This document shows, in pieces, positions 61,991 to 64,000 of a stretch of 64,000 bases of DNA (the stretch's first letter is position 1; every line of letters begins with the position of its first letter). Source of the DNA: Sinotaia quadrata. Lineage: Eukaryota; Mollusca; Gastropoda; Architaenioglossa; Viviparidae. Below the pieces are notes generated by a model. The model made no database searches, was not told the DNA's origin, and saw only the letters and a list, made by a program, of their open reading frames with translations. The position numbers and the translations under genes were made by a program. The stretch spans positions 7,111,001 to 7,175,000 of the forward strand of contig CM054182.1 of assembly GCA_028829895.1 (NCBI GenBank). The letters run 5' to 3'.

Positions 61991-62039
61991 CAATAAAAAA
62001 ATCGAAACGAATCAGCCTTAAAGCATTCGACACAAATAA

Positions 62040-63195
62040 AATACTCTAAAATGTATTGTTGCGCGTCATTTCTCGCTGTTACAAGAGAACATCCGAGAAC
62101 ATTATTAAAAAAAAAAAAAACTTGCTTACATGTGTGCGTGTGTGTCCTTTCACTTTGAATCAAGTGTGTAAGTGGACATTGACTCGAGAGTTTCACACCC
62201 TTCTCCATTCCCACCACCCACCCACCCACTCACTCCGCAAACCGTTTTCTTCGACCCCTCCCTCAAAACTACAAATTAGTCAAGAGTAGGCACGAGCGTG
62301 CGGTCGAGTGACATGAAGTCAAATCGTTTTTAGTGCACTCACTATAACGTAACTGTGTTGTGTTCTCCAGTTGTGGACAGATATGTGACGCTACCTGCGT
62401 TCAGACACTTGAAAGATAAAGCAGTTTTTGGTCCCCAGTGACTGTGTGAGTTTGCGGTAAAAGACCTCACTTTAATTGCCCCTAATTTATGGAAAGGACA
62501 GGGCACGTTTTCAATATTTTACAAGGAAGTAGTCTTCCGGGTGGAAACTCCATGTTAGACAAATGTAAACTTACTCATTCCATTGGTTCGTGCGTATAAT
62601 ATTAATAAAAGATTCATTTCTCGTGCTTAGCACTTGACGGAGTTTAGTGTTTGATTTGGCGTAAACACCCCCCACCCCACCCCCAATATTCTATTTTAAG
62701 ACAAAAAGGCAGGACTAGTGCCGGTTTATCTGAACGAACGTTAGTCTTTAAAAAGACAGTTTAAATTACTTTCTTCATAAACGATATCAACTGATATCAA
62801 TAAAACTATTGAAATACAGGTAAATGAAGTTTTATATATTTGACTTTTTCATAGCTAGGTTCAAACATAACTTTCAAGCTGATACATATAAATTACAAAT
62901 TATGACAATCAACTATTAAATCAGTTGAAAACAAACCATTATTACAATATACACTTGAATATTACGGTATTTATACATTATTATATACATACTCTCGATG
63001 ATAACTTTCATTTTTTACTCTGAGTTTAATCATTGAGTACATGTAACATGAAGACTGCAAATGAGTGAAATATTATTTTCGTTTGTTTCTCTCGATATTA
63101 AACTGTTTATATATTGGATTTATTCATATTTTTTAAAGGACATATACATTGGTGTAAATATAACTTAAATCTTGTTATCTTTGTTATTATTATTA
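62040..63195. other. No feature recognised
   Basis: Contains CCCACCACCCACCCACCC (about 62,209-62,228) and CACCCCCCACCCCACCCCC near 62,667. No convincing exon. Confidence 0.5.
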
Positions 63196-63198
63196 TCT

Positions 63199-63425
63199 GT
63201 GACAGAGTAAATTTGCCTATCCCTATTTTAAATTTTAATTGTTATATAAATTGTTAATTGTCAGAGTAACCTGACCTTGTGCACTCCTTATGGTGGTATT
63301 TTTGAAAGTATCTGAGTTGAAGTAAACGCTCGAGGCAAGAATATGCCAGAATTGCTGACTAATGAGTAAACTGAGTAGTTTTTATTTACCCAATGCTTAT
63401 GATTTGCGAGAACGAGTTTTTGGTG
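63199..63425 (+). repeat. Dispersed repeat family A, plus-strand copy
   Basis: TGTGACAGAGTAAATTTGCC, then CTATCCCTATTTTAAATTTTAATTG and GTATTTTTGAAAGTATCTGA up to GATTTGCGAGAACGAG, parallel to 36,782-37,010. Confidence 0.8.
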
Positions 63426-63613
63426 TGCGTCACTTGATTATTCGCGCTATGCGTCCCTAGGGAGCAACTCTGCATCCAACACAGACAAATGTATCAGATA
63501 CGAGAGGCGTGCATGGATGATATGCAACCTCCAGAAGCAATTAAAAAACACCAACAAAAACGTACTACATAATGTCTAACGCACCGAAAACGCCAGTTTA
63601 AATAGTGCATGGC

Positions 63614-63723
<110 letters not shown>

Positions 63724-64000
63724 GTGCTGGAATTGAAATTACACCCTACAGTCAATCAAAGAGTTACGAAAATGCAGACTGATTTGTTATCTGTTATTGT
63801 GTCATCTCTTGCTGTAGTTGTCATCACCTTCCTTCAACTTCCTCCAGTAGTTTGTTTTAGTTATACATAATTCTACATTAATTAATTCGTTCTAGTATCA
63901 TTTATATTTAATATTTTCTGATTATCATGCTCTTTATTATTATTTCTAACTTTTAATCAGCCTTGATATGTGAGCACTAGTTGTATATATTCATGATATT

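Overview
This is an AT-rich animal nuclear window whose genes have many short exons and long introns. Two of the three genes encode centriole proteins. The mix of zeta-type tubulin, several non-LTR retrotransposon lineages, a Ty3/Gypsy relic and abundant mini- and microsatellites suggests a lophotrochozoan, most likely a mollusc. That placement is inference; nothing here fixes the species.

Genes (1-36.3 kb). (i) 1-8,595, plus: the 3' part of CCP110 (CP110, centriole capping), nine exons, cut by the left window edge, with one U12-type intron and a possible alternative last exon near 9.46 kb. (ii) 14,692-21,126, minus: a complete four-exon LRRC20-like leucine-rich-repeat gene, tail-to-tail with CCP110. 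Its large last intron holds a 5'-truncated, inactivated LINE. (iii) 21,523-36,302, plus: a complete twelve-exon divergent tubulin (418 codons), best read as zeta-tubulin, with a second U12-type intron and a tandemly copied 5' splice site. The LRRC20 and tubulin start codons lie head-to-head 396 bp apart, suggesting a shared promoter. Every exon was placed by splice dinucleotides and unbroken reading phase.

Mobile and repeat region (36.3-64 kb). About 1 kb past the tubulin stop is a sharply bounded LTR retrotransposon (37,306-44,937). It has two 2,524-bp LTRs that look identical, a 5-bp target duplication (ATTAT), a primer-binding-like site and a polypurine tract, but no gag or pol. It is a recent, non-autonomous (LARD-like) insertion inside or next to an older dispersed repeat. 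Beyond it lie a degraded Jockey/CR1-type LINE (about 51.1-52.5 kb), a Ty3/Gypsy RNase H relic (60.3-61.1 kb), at least six copies of one dispersed repeat family, and about fifteen tandem arrays. One possible terminal exon of an unknown minus-strand gene lies at 58.7 kb. I saw no convincing tRNA or rRNA gene and no CRISPR array.

The most notable observations are the compact centriole-gene neighbourhood, the two U12 introns, the duplicated splice-site modules in the tubulin gene, a near-perfect 37-bp hairpin in a tubulin intron, the coding-free LTR element with an unusually long R region, and minisatellites that arose from a transposon's own coding sequence.
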